This document shows, piece by piece, positions 1 through 6,653 of a stretch of DNA of 10,265 nt. The notes beneath the pieces are model-generated. The model saw only the letters and a list, made by a program, of their open reading frames with translations. It ran no database searches and was not told the origin of the DNA. Source of the stretch: Actinomycetes bacterium. GTDB taxonomy: Bacteria; Actinomycetota; Acidimicrobiia; Acidimicrobiales; SZUA-35. The position numbers were made by a program, and so were the translations under genes. The stretch lies in NCBI GenBank assembly GCA_024227975.1, contig JAAETV010000525.1, positions 1 to 10,265 on the forward strand. Direction: 5' to 3'. The number at the start of each line of letters is the position of its first letter. Position 1 is the first letter of the stretch.

Positions 1-1096
1 CGCGGCCTATGTCGGCAATGCGGCCGCCGGCCTCGTGACCGGCCAGGAGTCGATCCGAGGCCAGGTCGTGCTCCGCGGAATCGGGCTGGGGAAGCTGCCC
101 GTAATCAATGTCGAGAACGCCTGTGCCAGCGCCTCGACTGCGGTCCATCAGGCCGCGGCCATGGTGACAGCCGGGCTGTACGACTGTGTCCTGGCCTTGG
201 GGGTCGAGAAGCTGTACCACGAGGACAAGAAGAAGTCCTTCGGTGCGTTCAGCGGGGCCGTCGACGTCGAGCAGCTCCAGGAGTTCATGGCCAACCTCAA
301 GAAGAGGGCTGCTTCGGACGGGGCCAAGTCGGCATCGAAGGGGGCTGGCGAGAATCGATCCATGTTCATGGACATCTATGCCGGCGTTGCTCGAAACCAT
401 ATGAGTCGCTATGGGACGACCGTCGAGCAGTTCGCCTCTATCTCGGCCAAGAACTCCCGGCACGGTCACTTCAATGAACGTGCCCAGTTCCGGAACGAGA
501 TGAGCGTCGAAGAGGTGTTGGCGGCGCCGATGATCGCCGAGCCGTTGACTCGCCCCATGTGCTCCCCCATCGGCGACGGGGCGGCAGCCGTGATCCTGGT
601 CAGCCCCGCTCGGGCCCGTCAGCTCGGCATCGAGAAACCGGTTCGTATCCGCTCGTGCGTATTGCACTCCGGGTGGGATCGTGGCCCTGATGAGGAAGAT
701 GTGGCTCGCTTGTGCGCCAAGGAAGCCTATGAAGAGGCCGGAGTGGGGCCCGATGACCTGAGCGTCGTCGAGTGTCATGACGCCAGCGCCCCGGCTGAGC
801 TCATCGCCTATGAGGCATTGGGGCTCTGTGCCACCGGCGAAGGAGGCAAGCTCGTCGACAGTGGCGACACAAGTATCGGAGGTCGCCTCCCGGTCAATAC
901 CTCGGGTGGGCTCCTACGCAAGGGTCACCCGGTTGGAGCAACCGGAATCGCCCAGATCGTCGAGTTGACCGAACAGATACAGGGCCGTTCCGGTGAGCGC
1001 CAGGTTGACGGCGCCACGGTTGGGCTGGCCCACAACGGGGGCGGGACCATCGGTGCTGACGCCGCAGCCATGTGCGTAACAATCGTCTCGAACTGA
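1..1096 (+). CDS. SCP2-type thiolase (acetyl-CoA acetyltransferase family), 5' end outside window
   Basis: Thiolase-fold enzyme, probably cleaving a 3-oxoacyl-CoA with CoA in a beta-oxidation-like route in the cytoplasm. The reading frame is open from base 2, and the residues before the first possible GTG (base 35) fit the family (AYVGNAAAGL), so the gene begins left of the window. By comparison with family lengths near 390 residues, roughly 40-50 residues are missing. Visible motifs: the acyl-accepting cysteine in ENACASAS (Cys codon 122-124), ECHDAS in place of the NEAF motif of classical thiolases (about 770-787), and GHPVGATG (from 923). The C-terminal HNGGG occupies the place where classical thiolases carry CxG. 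HD instead of NE is typical of SCP2/lipid-transfer thiolases, so a branched or bulky acyl chain such as a steroid side chain is possible, but the substrate cannot be read from sequence. The next gene starts 9 nt after the stop, so the two are probably co-transcribed. Confidence 0.9.
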   Translation, partial: AAYVGNAAAGLVTGQESIRGQVVLRGIGLGKLPVINVENACASASTAVHQAAAMVTAGLYDCVLALGVEKLYHEDKKKSFGAFSGAVDVEQLQEFMANLKKRAASDGAKSASKGAGENRSMFMDIYAGVARNHMSRYGTTVEQFASISAKNSRHGHFNERAQFRNEMSVEEVLAAPMIAEPLTRPMCSPIGDGAAAVILVSPARARQLGIEKPVRIRSCVLHSGWDRGPDEEDVARLCAKEAYEEAGVGPDDLSVVECHDASAPAELIAYEALGLCATGEGGKLVDSGDTSIGGRLPVNTSGGLLRKGHPVGATGIAQIVELTEQIQGRSGERQVDGATVGLAHNGGGTIGADAAAMCVTIVSN

Positions 1097-1105
1097 GTAG
1101 CAGCT

Positions 1106-2719
1106 ATGCGTGAACGCAACGACAATGTCCTGGCTGACCTGATTCACAACCAGACACAACGCCAACCCGACCTGGATGTGTTGACTTTCGAGCACCTGAG
1201 CCTCGATGGTGGGGCAACCCCTCATGAGATCCGCACGTTCGCCGATCTGCAGGCCAATGGTCATCGACTGGCCCGGGCCCTGATCGACCAGGGGATGGAA
1301 CGGGGCGACCGGTTCGCCCTGATGATGCGCAATCACCCGGAGTTCGTCGAGGCCATGATCGCGACCTCCATCACGGGCGCGGTTGCGGTGCCAATCGACC
1401 CTCGCACGAAGGGCGACAAGCTGGCGTACATGCTGAGCGACGCAGGCTGCAAGGGAGTCATCTGTGGTGACTACTCCTTGGCCGCGGTCGATGCCGCGCG
1501 TTCATCACTTGGCCATGACATCTGGCTGCTGGCCCTGGCCACCCAGGAACAGGACACCCCCTCACTCGACGACATCGACGGTGTCGAATCGTTGGCTGCG
1601 GTTCTCGACGGTCCAGAAGCAACCGTCGACGTGCGTCTTCAGAGCCCAACCGACCCCCTCCAGATCATCTACACCTCGGGTACGACCGGTGATCCAAAGG
1701 GGGTCGTGTTTCCCAATGAGCGGTTCGGTGGCTTCGCTTCACTGGGTCGCCTGCTGGGCTATGGACCCGAGGATCGTCCCTACACCGGGCTGTCACTGAC
1801 CCATGGAAATGCCCAAGCCGTGACCCTGGGCCCATCGCTCGGCATGGGATTGCGAGGGGTCTTCAGCCTCCGCTTCACCAAGTCGAAGCTGTGGGACGTG
1901 TGCCGCCTCTACGGGTGCACCACCTTCAGCCTTCTCGGGGGCATGTCGACCGCGGTCTACAGCGAGCGGCCCAAGCCCAATGATGCTGACAACCCGGTGC
2001 GGTTCGTGGTCAGCGCCGGGATGCCGGCCGCCATCTGGGAGTCTTTCGAGAAACGCTTCGGGGTCTCGGTTTTCGAGTGGTACGGAGCCGTCGAAGGCGG
2101 ACTCGCCTACAACCCGATCGGAGTGGGCCCTCTTGGCTCTTTCGGGCGACCGGCTCCAGGCCTCAACATGAAGATCCTCGATGATGATGACCAGGAGTGT
2201 CCGGCCGGCACACAGGGTGAGATCTGCTCACGCCCGGCGGGGGGCGGGTCGGCCAAGGTCGAGTACTACGACAAGCCAGAAGCATCGTCGGCCAAGACTC
2301 GCGGCGGATGGCTCCGATCGGGCGACATCGGCCATACCGACGAGGACGGCTGGTTCTTCTTCGACTACCGCAAGGGAGGGGGAATTCGCCACAACGGCGA
2401 CTTCGTCAATGCCAGCTATGTCGAAAAGGTCCTGGCCGAGCACCCTCACGTGAACGATGTATTCGTCTATGGGATTCCAGCCGCATCTGGTGCACCGGGT
2501 GAGAAGGACGTTGTCGCCGCGATCACCCCCGTCGATCCCGACCAGCTCGACCCCGCTTCGATCTTCGCCGCCTGTCGGGAAGGCCTGGAGTCGAACTTCG
2601 TTCCCAGCTACCTGCAGGTGGTCGACGAGATCCCCAAGACGGCGTCGGAGAAACCCCAAGAGCGGTTCCTTGTCGAGGCCTTCTCCCCCAGTGGCGACCG
2701 GGTTCACACCCGGCCCTGA
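1106..2719 (+). CDS. AMP-forming acyl-CoA synthetase (class I adenylate-forming, CaiC-like)
   Basis: Activates a carboxylic acid to its acyl-AMP and then its CoA thioester. The 537-residue protein has the standard layout: a large adenylating domain with the P-loop YTSGTTGDPKG at residues 189-199, YGAVE at 326-330 (the usual YGxTE, here Val for Thr), SGD with Asp407 that should contact the ribose, and the hinge region DYRKGGG around Arg422. The small C-terminal domain ends in PKTASEKPQ, whose Lys516 is the expected adenylation lysine. The PKTxxEK form and general look resemble crotonobetaine/carnitine-CoA ligases and their many uncharacterised actinobacterial relatives, so the substrate is open. 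ATG at 1106 is the first start after the thiolase stop (9-nt gap). No strong Shine-Dalgarno is seen, which suggests translational coupling. With the thiolase before it and the acyl-CoA dehydrogenase two genes later, it likely feeds an acyl-CoA degradation route. Confidence 0.93.
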   Translation: MRERNDNVLADLIHNQTQRQPDLDVLTFEHLSLDGGATPHEIRTFADLQANGHRLARALIDQGMERGDRFALMMRNHPEFVEAMIATSITGAVAVPIDPRTKGDKLAYMLSDAGCKGVICGDYSLAAVDAARSSLGHDIWLLALATQEQDTPSLDDIDGVESLAAVLDGPEATVDVRLQSPTDPLQIIYTSGTTGDPKGVVFPNERFGGFASLGRLLGYGPEDRPYTGLSLTHGNAQAVTLGPSLGMGLRGVFSLRFTKSKLWDVCRLYGCTTFSLLGGMSTAVYSERPKPNDADNPVRFVVSAGMPAAIWESFEKRFGVSVFEWYGAVEGGLAYNPIGVGPLGSFGRPAPGLNMKILDDDDQECPAGTQGEICSRPAGGGSAKVEYYDKPEASSAKTRGGWLRSGDIGHTDEDGWFFFDYRKGGGIRHNGDFVNASYVEKVLAEHPHVNDVFVYGIPAASGAPGEKDVVAAITPVDPDQLDPASIFAACREGLESNFVPSYLQVVDEIPKTASEKPQERFLVEAFSPSGDRVHTRP

Positions 2720-2730
2720 GCGTCGCTGCC

Positions 2731-3696
2731 GTGGGTCCGACCGTCACGATGCTCGGTGGCGGAGTTGGTTGCAGCCGACTGGCTGTCCCCCTCGCCGCGG
2801 GGGTCGATCCCGGTCACCTGACACTGGTTGTCAATACCGCCGACGATCTCTGGCGCTATGGGCTCCGGATCTGCCCCGATCTCGACACCAACCTCTATGC
2901 CTTGGCCGGCATGCGAGATCAGGATCGGGGTTGGGGTCTGGCCGGCGACTCCTTCAATACGATGGGCCAGCTTCGCCGAATGGGCCATGACGCTTGGTTC
3001 AACCTTGGTGACCTCGACCTCGCAACCCACCTCTTGCGAACCAAGCTTCTCGCGGAGGGCCTCTCGCTCAGCTCCCTCACCGCCAGGCTGGCCGAAGGGC
3101 TTGGAGTATGTACCCGCCTACTTCCCATGACCGACTCCGAGGTCTCCACCCTCGTGACGAGGTCGGACGGTACCTACTCCTTCGAGGAATGGTTCGTGAA
3201 GTTGAAGGCTGCCGGCCCGGTCGAAGGGGTCTCATACGACGGGATTGAGGGGGCTACTGCCGCTCCTGGAGTTCTGGAGGCCATCAACGACGCCGACCTG
3301 GTTGTTCTTGGCCCTAGCAACCCGGTGTCGAGTGTCGAGCCGATTCTCTCGTTGCCAGGGGTTCGCGATTGTCTCGCCGATAGGCGGTCCTCGGTCGTGG
3401 CCGTCACCCCGATCGTCGACGCCGTGCCCATAGTCGACAGCGGGGAGGCTCAGCGGGCTCGGGCTCGCCAGGAACTGATGAGGGCTCGGGAACTCGCTCA
3501 CACCCCGATGGCCGTCGCCGGGCTGTACCACGATCTGGCCGCAACCTTCGTGCTCGATGGGGCGGACGCAGAGAACGAGCCAATGATCCAGGCAAAGAAG
3601 ATGGGGGTCATTGTCACCGACACGATCCTCGCCGACGCCGATAGAGGTCGGCGCCTGGCTGAGGTCCTACTCAGCTGCGTCGGCGTGACACCCTAA
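2731..3696 (+). CDS. fbiA: 2-phospho-L-lactate transferase family protein (CofD/FbiA), coenzyme F420 biosynthesis
   Basis: CofD/FbiA transfers the phospholactate-type moiety (phosphoenolpyruvyl in actinobacteria, from a guanosine-activated donor) to the deazaflavin Fo, giving dehydro-F420-0 or F420-0. The 321 residues span the family's full length. Visible landmarks are the N-terminal nucleotide-binding strand-loop GGGVG (9-13), VNTADDLWRYGL (34-45), CPDLDTN (48-54), GDLDLATH (93-100) and LGPSNPVSS (193-201), all in the family order. GTG at 2731 is preferred over the in-frame ATG at 2749, because the latter would cut the first beta strand (TVTMLGGG). The gene lies 11 nt after the acyl-CoA synthetase stop, and its own TAA is part of the ribosome-binding site of the next gene, so it is firmly inside the operon. 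No fbiB/cofE or fbiC partner is visible. The C-terminal region (QAKKMGVIVTDTIL) is intact. The family call is secure. Which phospho-donor it uses cannot be seen. Confidence 0.93.
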   Translation: MGPTVTMLGGGVGCSRLAVPLAAGVDPGHLTLVVNTADDLWRYGLRICPDLDTNLYALAGMRDQDRGWGLAGDSFNTMGQLRRMGHDAWFNLGDLDLATHLLRTKLLAEGLSLSSLTARLAEGLGVCTRLLPMTDSEVSTLVTRSDGTYSFEEWFVKLKAAGPVEGVSYDGIEGATAAPGVLEAINDADLVVLGPSNPVSSVEPILSLPGVRDCLADRRSSVVAVTPIVDAVPIVDSGEAQRARARQELMRARELAHTPMAVAGLYHDLAATFVLDGADAENEPMIQAKKMGVIVTDTILADADRGRRLAEVLLSCVGVTP

Positions 3697-3707
3697 GGGG
3701 GGTGATC
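3694..3707 (+). promoter_or_regulatory. Extended Shine-Dalgarno that decides the acyl-CoA dehydrogenase start
   Basis: TAAGGGGGGTGATC closely resembles the complement of the 16S rRNA 3' end (TAAGGAGGTGATC), with one A-to-G change and one extra G. Its first three bases are the fbiA stop codon. It lies directly against the GTG at 3702, too close to serve it, but 11 nt (G run to ATG) before the ATG at 3714. This favours ATG 3714 as the true start. Confidence 0.7.
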
Positions 3708-3713
3708 GACATC

Positions 3714-4973
3714 ATGGTCACTAGCGACGGAGCGGATTCCGGCACTCCGACCACCGACAGCCAACCAAGCGTGGACGAGTTCGCAAGCCAAGCGCGGAGA
3801 TGGCTAGAAGGCCACGCCTCTCCGAAGCCGAGCGGCGGCACCTTCAGGTGGGGCGACGGCGATGATGGAGTGGTCGAGATCTGGGAGGAGTACGACCAGG
3901 AGCGCGATGAGGCCACCCTAGAGGAGTCCCGCCACTGGCGCCGGCATCGCTTCGATGCCGGATATGGGTTCATCGACGGGCCCCACGAGCTGGGCGGCCG
4001 CAACCTGACTCGCGCCTACGCCCGCACCTACGAACAGATCGAAAGCGAGTTCGACACCCCAACCCAGCAGTGGTTCAAGCTCGGTCCCGTCATCGGTCCG
4101 ATCCTCATGGCTCACGCCCGACCCCACCTCCAGGAGCGCTATGTTCCCGGGCTCTATCGGGGAGACCTGATCGCGTGCGAGCTGTTCAGCGAACCGGGTG
4201 CCGGATCCGATCTGGCCAGCGCCACATGCGCCGCCCGTTCCGGCTCGACGCAGGGTGAACGTGGCGGAACCTGGGTCGTCAACGGGCAGAAGGTCTGGAC
4301 CTCCGACGCTAACACCGCTGATATCGGCCTAGTCCTTTGCCGCACCGATCCCAATCGGCCACGCCACCACGGGCTCTCGACCTTCCTCATCGATATGCAC
4401 GATCCGGCCGTGGAGGTGCGCCCCCTGCGGCAGATGACCGGAGGAGCTGCCTTCAACGAGGTGTTCATCACCGATCTGGAGGTCTCCGATGACCACCGCA
4501 TCGGAGAGGTAGACGGAGGCTGGCCCGTCGCGGTGCACACCCTCATGTACGAGCGTGAACTCGTGGGTGCCGGCCACGGCCGGGGTGGGGTGGGCATCGC
4601 CAACGGACAGCGACTGATTGAGCTGGCACGCCATTTCGATCGGGCCAACGACCTCCTGACCAGACAGGCCCTGGCCGCTGTGATGTCGTCGTTTGGGGCC
4701 GCAGGTCACCTGAATCGGAGGCGCGATCTCCCGCCCGACGCCCGGATCATGTCCAAGCTCGCTTTGGCCCGCAACCTCTCGGCAGCCTCCAAGCTCGTAG
4801 GTGACACTCTGGGCGCACGCCTCACTGCTGACACCGGTGAGTGGGGAACCTTCGCCTGGAATGCATTCGTACTGGGGGCACTGGGAAACCACATCGCAGT
4901 CGGCACCGACGAGACCATCAAGAACATCATCGGTGAACGGGTACTTGGGCTCCCACGCGAACCCCGGCCCTGA
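3714..4973 (+). CDS. Acyl-CoA dehydrogenase (FAD-dependent)
   Basis: Catalyses alpha,beta-dehydrogenation of an acyl-CoA, the first oxidative step of beta-oxidation. From ATG 3714 the protein has 419 residues (423 from GTG 3702). It has a variable acidic N-terminal helical part, the middle-domain FAD motif ELFSEPGAGSD followed by VVNGQKVWTSDA, and the C-terminal helix GTDETIKNIIGERVLGLP. The position that carries the catalytic Glu in medium-chain enzymes (the E of EGT) is Val396 here. A Glu in LMYERE (Glu280) matches the alternative base used by isovaleryl-CoA and long-chain dehydrogenases (the xxER motif of helix G). This argues for an active enzyme of that layout, as in many actinobacterial FadE proteins. 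It follows fbiA by 17 nt and is the last gene of the plus-strand unit. The substrate is unknown. Branched-chain, long-chain or steroid-derived acyl-CoAs are all possible. Confidence 0.92.
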   Translation: MVTSDGADSGTPTTDSQPSVDEFASQARRWLEGHASPKPSGGTFRWGDGDDGVVEIWEEYDQERDEATLEESRHWRRHRFDAGYGFIDGPHELGGRNLTRAYARTYEQIESEFDTPTQQWFKLGPVIGPILMAHARPHLQERYVPGLYRGDLIACELFSEPGAGSDLASATCAARSGSTQGERGGTWVVNGQKVWTSDANTADIGLVLCRTDPNRPRHHGLSTFLIDMHDPAVEVRPLRQMTGGAAFNEVFITDLEVSDDHRIGEVDGGWPVAVHTLMYERELVGAGHGRGGVGIANGQRLIELARHFDRANDLLTRQALAAVMSSFGAAGHLNRRRDLPPDARIMSKLALARNLSAASKLVGDTLGARLTADTGEWGTFAWNAFVLGALGNHIAVGTDETIKNIIGERVLGLPREPRP

Positions 4974-4987
4974 TCGTCGGGAGAGTC

Positions 4988-5488
4988 TCATCGGAGGGGC
5001 AGCCACCACTCGACACGGCGCTCCTCCGCTTCGGTTCGGGGGTCGAGATCCTCGACTCGGGTAACGGTTTCGATCCCGCCGTGTCTTCGGTAGAAACGTC
5101 GCGCTCCGACGTTGTCCTCCAACACCCACAGGTAGAGCCTGTTGGATGTGGTCGACCTGGCACGCTCGAACACGGCGGTCAGCAGACGAGATCCGACCCC
5201 GGAGCTGCGGGTCTTCGGCGCAACGTGCAGGTTGTCGAGCAGGAGCTCGCCTGAGCCTGGGTCTGGCTCGAGCACTGCGCCGAACCCAACCGTTTCTCCA
5301 GCCTGTTCACCGATCAGCACGAATCCGCTGCTCGGGAGCGTCGCCCACTGTCTGCGGTGTCGCTCTTCCACCCCCTCGAGGAAGTGCGCCGGCAGAATTG
5401 AGGCATAGGCACTCATCCAGCTTGCCGAGTGCAACTCAGCGATGGAGATGCGATCAGTGTCAGTTGCGTCCCGAATGGTCAGATCCAT
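4988..5488 (-). CDS. GNAT-family N-acetyltransferase
   Basis: Probable acetyl-CoA-dependent acetyltransferase of 166 residues, a normal single-domain GNAT length. It begins with the usual IRDATDTDRISIAELH strand-helix. The central strand LLLDNLHVAP (83-91 region) leads into the acetyl-CoA pyrophosphate loop RSSGVGS (94-100), and NVGARRFYRRHG (126-137) is the familiar motif B region. I chose ATG at 5488 because it gives the canonical N-terminus. A TTG at 5500 would add four residues. No convincing Shine-Dalgarno is visible. It converges on the acyl-CoA dehydrogenase with only 14 bp between stop codons and no terminator hairpin in the gap, so read-through antisense transcripts are likely. Its start lies just after the stop that ends the aldehyde dehydrogenase remnant. 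The acceptor (amine, peptide, antibiotic or protein) cannot be predicted. Confidence 0.88.
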   Translation of the reverse strand: MDLTIRDATDTDRISIAELHSASWMSAYASILPAHFLEGVEERHRRQWATLPSSGFVLIGEQAGETVGFGAVLEPDPGSGELLLDNLHVAPKTRSSGVGSRLLTAVFERARSTTSNRLYLWVLEDNVGARRFYRRHGGIETVTRVEDLDPRTEAEERRVEWWLPLR

Positions 5489-5504
5489 GGTTGAAGCCAA
5501 TTCA

Positions 5505-5711
5505 CAAGACGGGGGGCCGGTCGCCTATCAGCGCGATGGGCTCTACGGCCTCGCCGGCGGTGTCGGAGGCGATCATCGCAAGGACCGGGCCGAAGACCTC
5601 CTCCACTGTGATCGTGGAATCGGGAGTGACGTCGGCGAACACGGTTGGCCTGATGAAGTAGCCGCGCTCGCAACGGTCGGGTTGGCCCGCGCCACCGGCG
5701 GCGAGTGTCGA
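5505..5711 (-). pseudogene. Internal fragment of an aldehyde dehydrogenase (decayed gene)
   Basis: The minus-strand frame from 5711 down to a TGA at 5502-5504 has no stop. It reads as the part of NAD(P)-dependent aldehyde dehydrogenases about two thirds along the protein: LAAGGAGQPD, then RGYFIRPTVFADVTPD, then VEEVFGPVLAMI and GEAVE. EExFGPV is the conserved cofactor-contacting motif. The fragment is about 69 codons, against about 480-500 for the family. It is bounded by a TAG (5712-5714), lacks a start codon, and has neither the catalytic Cys nor the Asn/Glu active-site regions. Similarity fades after EAVE near its 3' end, so both ends were probably lost by deletion. The conserved core still reads in one frame, suggesting fairly recent decay or a small remnant at a deletion junction. 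It sits downstream of the SDR and monooxygenase on the same strand, where an intact aldehyde dehydrogenase would make metabolic sense. Confidence 0.8.
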
Positions 5712-5769
5712 CTAGGACGCGAAAGCATGGTCTGCGTAGCCGAGGTTGCCGACAGCGCTTGCGGCCTGC

Positions 5770-6549
5770 CTACTGGTCGAGTCCGCCCGCAACCGACAGG
5801 GCGACCCCGGTGACGTTGGGCGCGGTGGCGAGGTAGACCGCACCTTGGCCCATGTCGGCCGTTGTCTGGGGACGCCTGAGGGGGACTGTCTGCTCCATGC
5901 GCGTTTCGAAAGCGCCTTCACCTTTGCCTTCCATGAGATGGTCGAGCCACATCGCGGTACCGACGATGCCAGGGCAGAGTGCATTGACCCGGATGCCGTC
6001 GGCAGCGAACTCTTGAGCGAGTGATTTTGTGATGCCGATGGCGGCCCACTTCGAGCCGCAATAGGCGCTCATGTTGGGTGCGCCGAGCTTCCCTGCGATC
6101 GAGGCGGTGTTGACGATGGCGGCATCGTCCGATGCGCGTAGGTGGGTGATGGCGGCCGAGGTCATGTGATAGATGCCCTTGACGTTCACGTCGAAGATGC
6201 GGTCCCACTGAGTCTCGGAGAAACTCTCGATGGGACCGGAGTCGACGACCCCGGCATTGTTGATCAGCACGTCGAGGCGCCCGAAGGTTTCCATAGTGGC
6301 CTTCACCGCGGATCTACAGGAGTCGGCATCGGTGACATCGACCGGTGTGCCGTTGATGTCACCGTGGGCCCTCAATTCAGCGACCGTTGTGTCGAGCTCG
6401 GTTGATGTCGAGAGTGAGTAGCGCCACTCGGCGCCTTCCCCCAGATCGGCGGCCATCACCCGATGACCCGCTTCTAGGAAGCTCTGCGCGATACCGCGCC
6501 CGATCCCTCGTGCAGCTCCGGTGACCAGTACGACTCGACCTTCGCTCAT
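5770..6549 (-). CDS. Short-chain dehydrogenase/reductase (classical SDR)
   Basis: NAD(P)-dependent alcohol/ketone oxidoreductase of 259 residues, a standard classical-SDR length. The Rossmann motif TGAARGIG is at 10-17, NNAG at 97-100, the structural Asn at 122 (VNVKG), and the catalytic Ser150, Tyr163 and Lys167 (YCGSK) have the canonical 13- and 4-residue spacing. The C-terminus VAGGLDQ is also typical. I chose ATG 6549 because it opens directly into the first beta strand. The frame extends 15 codons further upstream from a TTG at 6594, but those residues do not fit the family. No strong Shine-Dalgarno is seen. A CAAACT hexamer 7 nt before the ATG is only a weak -10. An acidic residue (Asp35, AADLG) after the second strand hints at NAD(H) preference. 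It lies 104 nt after the monooxygenase gene on the same strand, consistent with supplying or consuming a ketone for it. Confidence 0.92.
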   Translation of the reverse strand: MSEGRVVLVTGAARGIGRGIAQSFLEAGHRVMAADLGEGAEWRYSLSTSTELDTTVAELRAHGDINGTPVDVTDADSCRSAVKATMETFGRLDVLINNAGVVDSGPIESFSETQWDRIFDVNVKGIYHMTSAAITHLRASDDAAIVNTASIAGKLGAPNMSAYCGSKWAAIGITKSLAQEFAADGIRVNALCPGIVGTAMWLDHLMEGKGEGAFETRMEQTVPLRRPQTTADMGQGAVYLATAPNVTGVALSVAGGLDQ

Positions 6550-6608
6550 GGCGTGAAGTTTGCCACACAACCACAGTCGGAAGAGGAGTCGCAATTTTGC
6601 GGGTACCG

Positions 6609-6634
6609 CTCAGTCGGCCCTTCGGGCCCCTGAG
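6609..6634 (-). other. Imperfect GC-rich hairpin between monooxygenase and SDR genes
   Basis: Inner arms GGCCC/GGGCC around a TTC loop and outer arms CTCAG/CTGAG are separated by a small internal loop. It lies 19 nt after the monooxygenase stop in the 104-nt gap. No T tract follows on the minus strand, so it is a poor intrinsic terminator. It could stabilise the upstream mRNA end, attenuate the downstream SDR, or do nothing. Confidence 0.4.
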
Positions 6635-6653
6635 TCGTAGCTCATGATTGGTC

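Noticed and set aside
35..37. GTG at 35 as the start of the thiolase
   Set aside because: The frame is open and family-like back to base 2, so the real start is outside the window.
4329..5129. Minus-strand open frame (266 codons) across the end of the acyl-CoA dehydrogenase
   Set aside because: It overlaps both the dehydrogenase and the GNAT gene, whose motifs are clear, and its own translation looks like a shadow without recognisable domains.
5715..5769. The 18 codons just upstream of the aldehyde dehydrogenase remnant in the same frame (ending GYADHAFAS) as part of that gene
   Set aside because: They do not match the aldehyde dehydrogenase sequence expected there and are separated from it by a TAG. 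I cannot assign them.
5442..5813. Plus-strand open frames of 123 and 171 codons over the aldehyde dehydrogenase remnant
   Set aside because: The aldehyde dehydrogenase similarity is on the opposite strand, and the plus-strand translations resemble nothing and run into flanking genes.
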